Part shown: positions 62,751 through 64,000 of the stretch, piece after piece
How positions within the stretch are numbered: position 1 is the stretch's first letter
How the letters are laid out: the number at the start of each line of letters is the position of its first letter
From: Streptococcus parasanguinis
GTDB taxonomy: Bacteria; Bacillota; Bacilli; Lactobacillales; Streptococcaceae
Length of the DNA: 64,000 nucleotides
Assembly (NCBI RefSeq): GCF_016648855.1
Contig: NZ_JACLQU010000002.1
Coordinates: 145,610 to 209,609, forward strand
Reading direction: 5' to 3'
Made by a program: the position numbers and the translations under genes
Notes under the pieces: model-generated
Database searches by the model: none
The model's input: only the letters and a program-made list of their open reading frames with translations
Told to the model about the DNA's origin: nothing

Positions 62751-63701
62751 ATGTTTATTGCCATGGATAACAATCAAAAGCGGTGGAACTGTATGGAAGA
62801 GATCCCAGCTGTGACAGAAGGGCCCTTCTATTGCTTAGCTTGTCATAGTCCAGTGCGTCTAAAAAATGGCTCGGTTCTAAGGGCTCATTTTGCTCATGTA
62901 GAATTACAGCATTGTCCCTATCATCACGAAGCGGAGAGTTTTGAACATCTGGAATTGAAAGCCAGTCTTTATGACTGGGCCTCTAAGGAGTCTAATACAG
63001 AAGTAGAAAGTTATTTAGCAGATTTTCAACAAATTGCCGATCTTTTGGTAGTAGACAAGAACTTAGCTTTGGAAGTGCAGTGTAGCTCCCTATCTTTAGA
63101 ACGTTTGAAGGAGAGAAGCGATGCTTATCGATCCCATGGTTACCAGGTCTATTGGTTACTTGGTAAAAAGTTGTGGCTCAAGGAAAGACTGACAAAGCTA
63201 CAGGCTGGTTTTCTTTATTTTAGTCAGAATCGCGGGTTCCATCTTTGGGAATTGGATCTTGAAAAGAAAGAAGTGCGTTTGCAATACCTCATCCATGAGG
63301 ATTTGAGAGGGCGATTGCATTATCAAACAGAAGTTTTCCCTTTTGGCCAAAGGTCTTTACTGGAAGTCTTACGGACCCCTTATCTTTCACAACCCATGCG
63401 GCAAATGGCAGTCGAGCTCGATCGTACATTTTTAACGTATATCCAGCAGCAACTCTTTTATCGTCACCCAAAGTGGCTGAAGCTTCAGGAAGAACTCTAT
63501 TTGCAGGGAAACCATCTGATGGAACTGGGGCTGGATTTCTTTTATCCTCTTTGTCGTCCGATCCTTTCACAGAACTTGCTTCAAATTGAAGAGGATGTAG
63601 AAGATTACTACCAGCAGTTTATGACCTATTATCAGTCGCAAGGGATCCAACCTGTTCAGATCCTTTATCCCCCACGTTTTTATGCTCAGCAGAAAAGCTA
63701 A
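62751..63701 (+). CDS. coiA: Competence protein CoiA
   Basis: A 316-residue CoiA. The N-terminal zinc-ribbon-like part has CLACHSPVRLKNGSVLRAHFAHVE and C-PYHHEAESFEH, followed by the nuclease-like DLLVVDKNLALEVQCSSLSLERLKERSDAYRSHGYQVYWLLG region. CoiA is a late competence protein needed to process or protect incoming DNA. AGGAGGTG precedes the ATG; pepF follows as in other streptococci. Confidence 0.95.
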   Translation: MFIAMDNNQKRWNCMEEIPAVTEGPFYCLACHSPVRLKNGSVLRAHFAHVELQHCPYHHEAESFEHLELKASLYDWASKESNTEVESYLADFQQIADLLVVDKNLALEVQCSSLSLERLKERSDAYRSHGYQVYWLLGKKLWLKERLTKLQAGFLYFSQNRGFHLWELDLEKKEVRLQYLIHEDLRGRLHYQTEVFPFGQRSLLEVLRTPYLSQPMRQMAVELDRTFLTYIQQQLFYRHPKWLKLQEELYLQGNHLMELGLDFFYPLCRPILSQNLLQIEEDVEDYYQQFMTYYQSQGIQPVQILYPPRFYAQQKS

Positions 63702-63740
63702 CTTTCTAAGATAGAAATCCTCCCGAAATGTTCATTTTTA

Positions 63741-63749
63741 TGCTAAAAT
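63741..63749 (+). promoter_or_regulatory. Extended -10 promoter of pepF
   Basis: TGC plus TAAAAT, 24 nt before pepF. Confidence 0.6.
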
Positions 63750-63773
63750 AGAACCATTGGAGGATTAATCGAA

Positions 63774-64000
63774 ATGGTAAAACAACGTAATGAAATTGAT
63801 GAAAAATACCAATGGGATTTGTCGACTATTTTTGCGACAGATCAAGCTTGGGAAGAAGAAGCAGCTAGCTTAGCTGCAGATATTAAAGCAGCAAGCCACT
63901 ATGCTGGTCATTTGTTGGATTCAGCGCAAACACTGTTGGATACAACCAATGCATATTTAGAATTGAGCCGTCGTTTAGAAAAGGTCTACGTCTATGCCCA
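63774..64000 (+). CDS. pepF: Oligoendopeptidase F (start only)
   Basis: The first 75 codons of an M3-family oligoendopeptidase; the window ends before the HEXXH zinc motif. The opening MVKQRNEIDEKYQWDLSTIF and the helical LSRRLEKVYVYA match PepF/PepB of streptococci. Position next to coiA supports it. TTGGAGG precedes the ATG. These cytosolic enzymes cut 7-17-residue peptides. Confidence 0.88.
   Translation, partial: MVKQRNEIDEKYQWDLSTIFATDQAWEEEAASLAADIKAASHYAGHLLDSAQTLLDTTNAYLELSRRLEKVYVYA

Overview
The window is a low-GC Firmicute chromosome segment, almost certainly Streptococcus from the mitis/sanguinis side of the genus (parasanguinis-, sanguinis- or gordonii-like). Reasons: streptococcal gene orders (glmU-Nudix-macP-mtnN, pbp2b-recR-ddl-murF, comEA-comEC-holA-sodA, coiA-pepF), extended -10 promoters (TGnTATAAT) nearly everywhere, SigX cin-box competence promoters, and an arginine deiminase locus in the order known from S. 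gordonii (flp, arcABCDT, arcR, queA). The species cannot be fixed from reading alone. No rRNA, tRNA, CRISPR array, insertion sequence or prophage was seen.

Layout. 1-5.3 kb: the end of an APC amino-acid permease, a Tad2-like (DUF2829) protein with an SDR reductase, a SUKH-like protein, and a secreted PepSY protein next to an OmpR-type two-component system. 5.5-9.6 kb: an accessory cluster with a SUKH immunity protein, a frameshifted Imm51-like immunity gene, a helical protein, a Nudix hydrolase, a GNAT enzyme, a stand-alone PEP-utilising barrel and an ASCH protein. 9.6-9.9 kb: a multi-hairpin element. 9.9-15.9 kb: glmU, a Nudix enzyme, macP, mtnN, nth and an orphan oligopeptide-binding lipoprotein. 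15.9-17.5 kb: an unknown lipoprotein gene lying between two copies of the 3' end of a glyoxalase-family gene. 17.5-25.7 kb: exoA, a DUF3290/DUF421 membrane pair, pbp2b, recR, ddl, murF and a Nudix enzyme. 25.7-29.8 kb: three tandem YwaF-like membrane proteins and a DUF2207 protein. 29.8-35.3 kb: prfC behind a leader with an AUG-UAG start-stop unit, a PH-domain protein, a CorA transporter, and the DEAD-box helicase cshA behind a 300-nt highly structured leader ending in a terminator. 35.3-41 kb: a 52-codon small ORF, an aldose-epimerase-like enzyme, a GIY-YIG protein, a TrmN-like methyltransferase, a P-type cation ATPase and plsC. 41-48 kb: comEA/comEC behind a cin-box, a DUF805 protein, holA, sodA and a HerA-like ATPase. 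48-58 kb: a serine hydrolase and the arginine deiminase locus. 58-64 kb: nagB behind a NagR-type operator, a PBP4-like carboxypeptidase, an MFS transporter, a lipoprotein, coiA and the start of pepF.

How the genes work together. Several genes feed wall synthesis: GlmU makes UDP-GlcNAc, NagB returns amino sugar to glycolysis, Ddl and MurF make the pentapeptide precursor, PBP2b and the PBP4-like enzyme act on the wall, and MacP activates a class A PBP. The arc genes convert arginine to ornithine, ammonia, CO2 and ATP, with catabolite (cre), Flp and ArcR control visible or inferred. ComEA, ComEC and CoiA belong to the competence regulon.

Most notable for follow-up: the start-stop leader of the release-factor gene prfC, two unassigned structured RNA regions (9.65-9.86 kb and 33.4-33.7 kb), three genes whose promoters predict leaderless mRNAs, the stand-alone PEP barrel without the usual catalytic Cys, the Imm51 frameshift, and the lipoprotein bracketed by a partial gene duplication.
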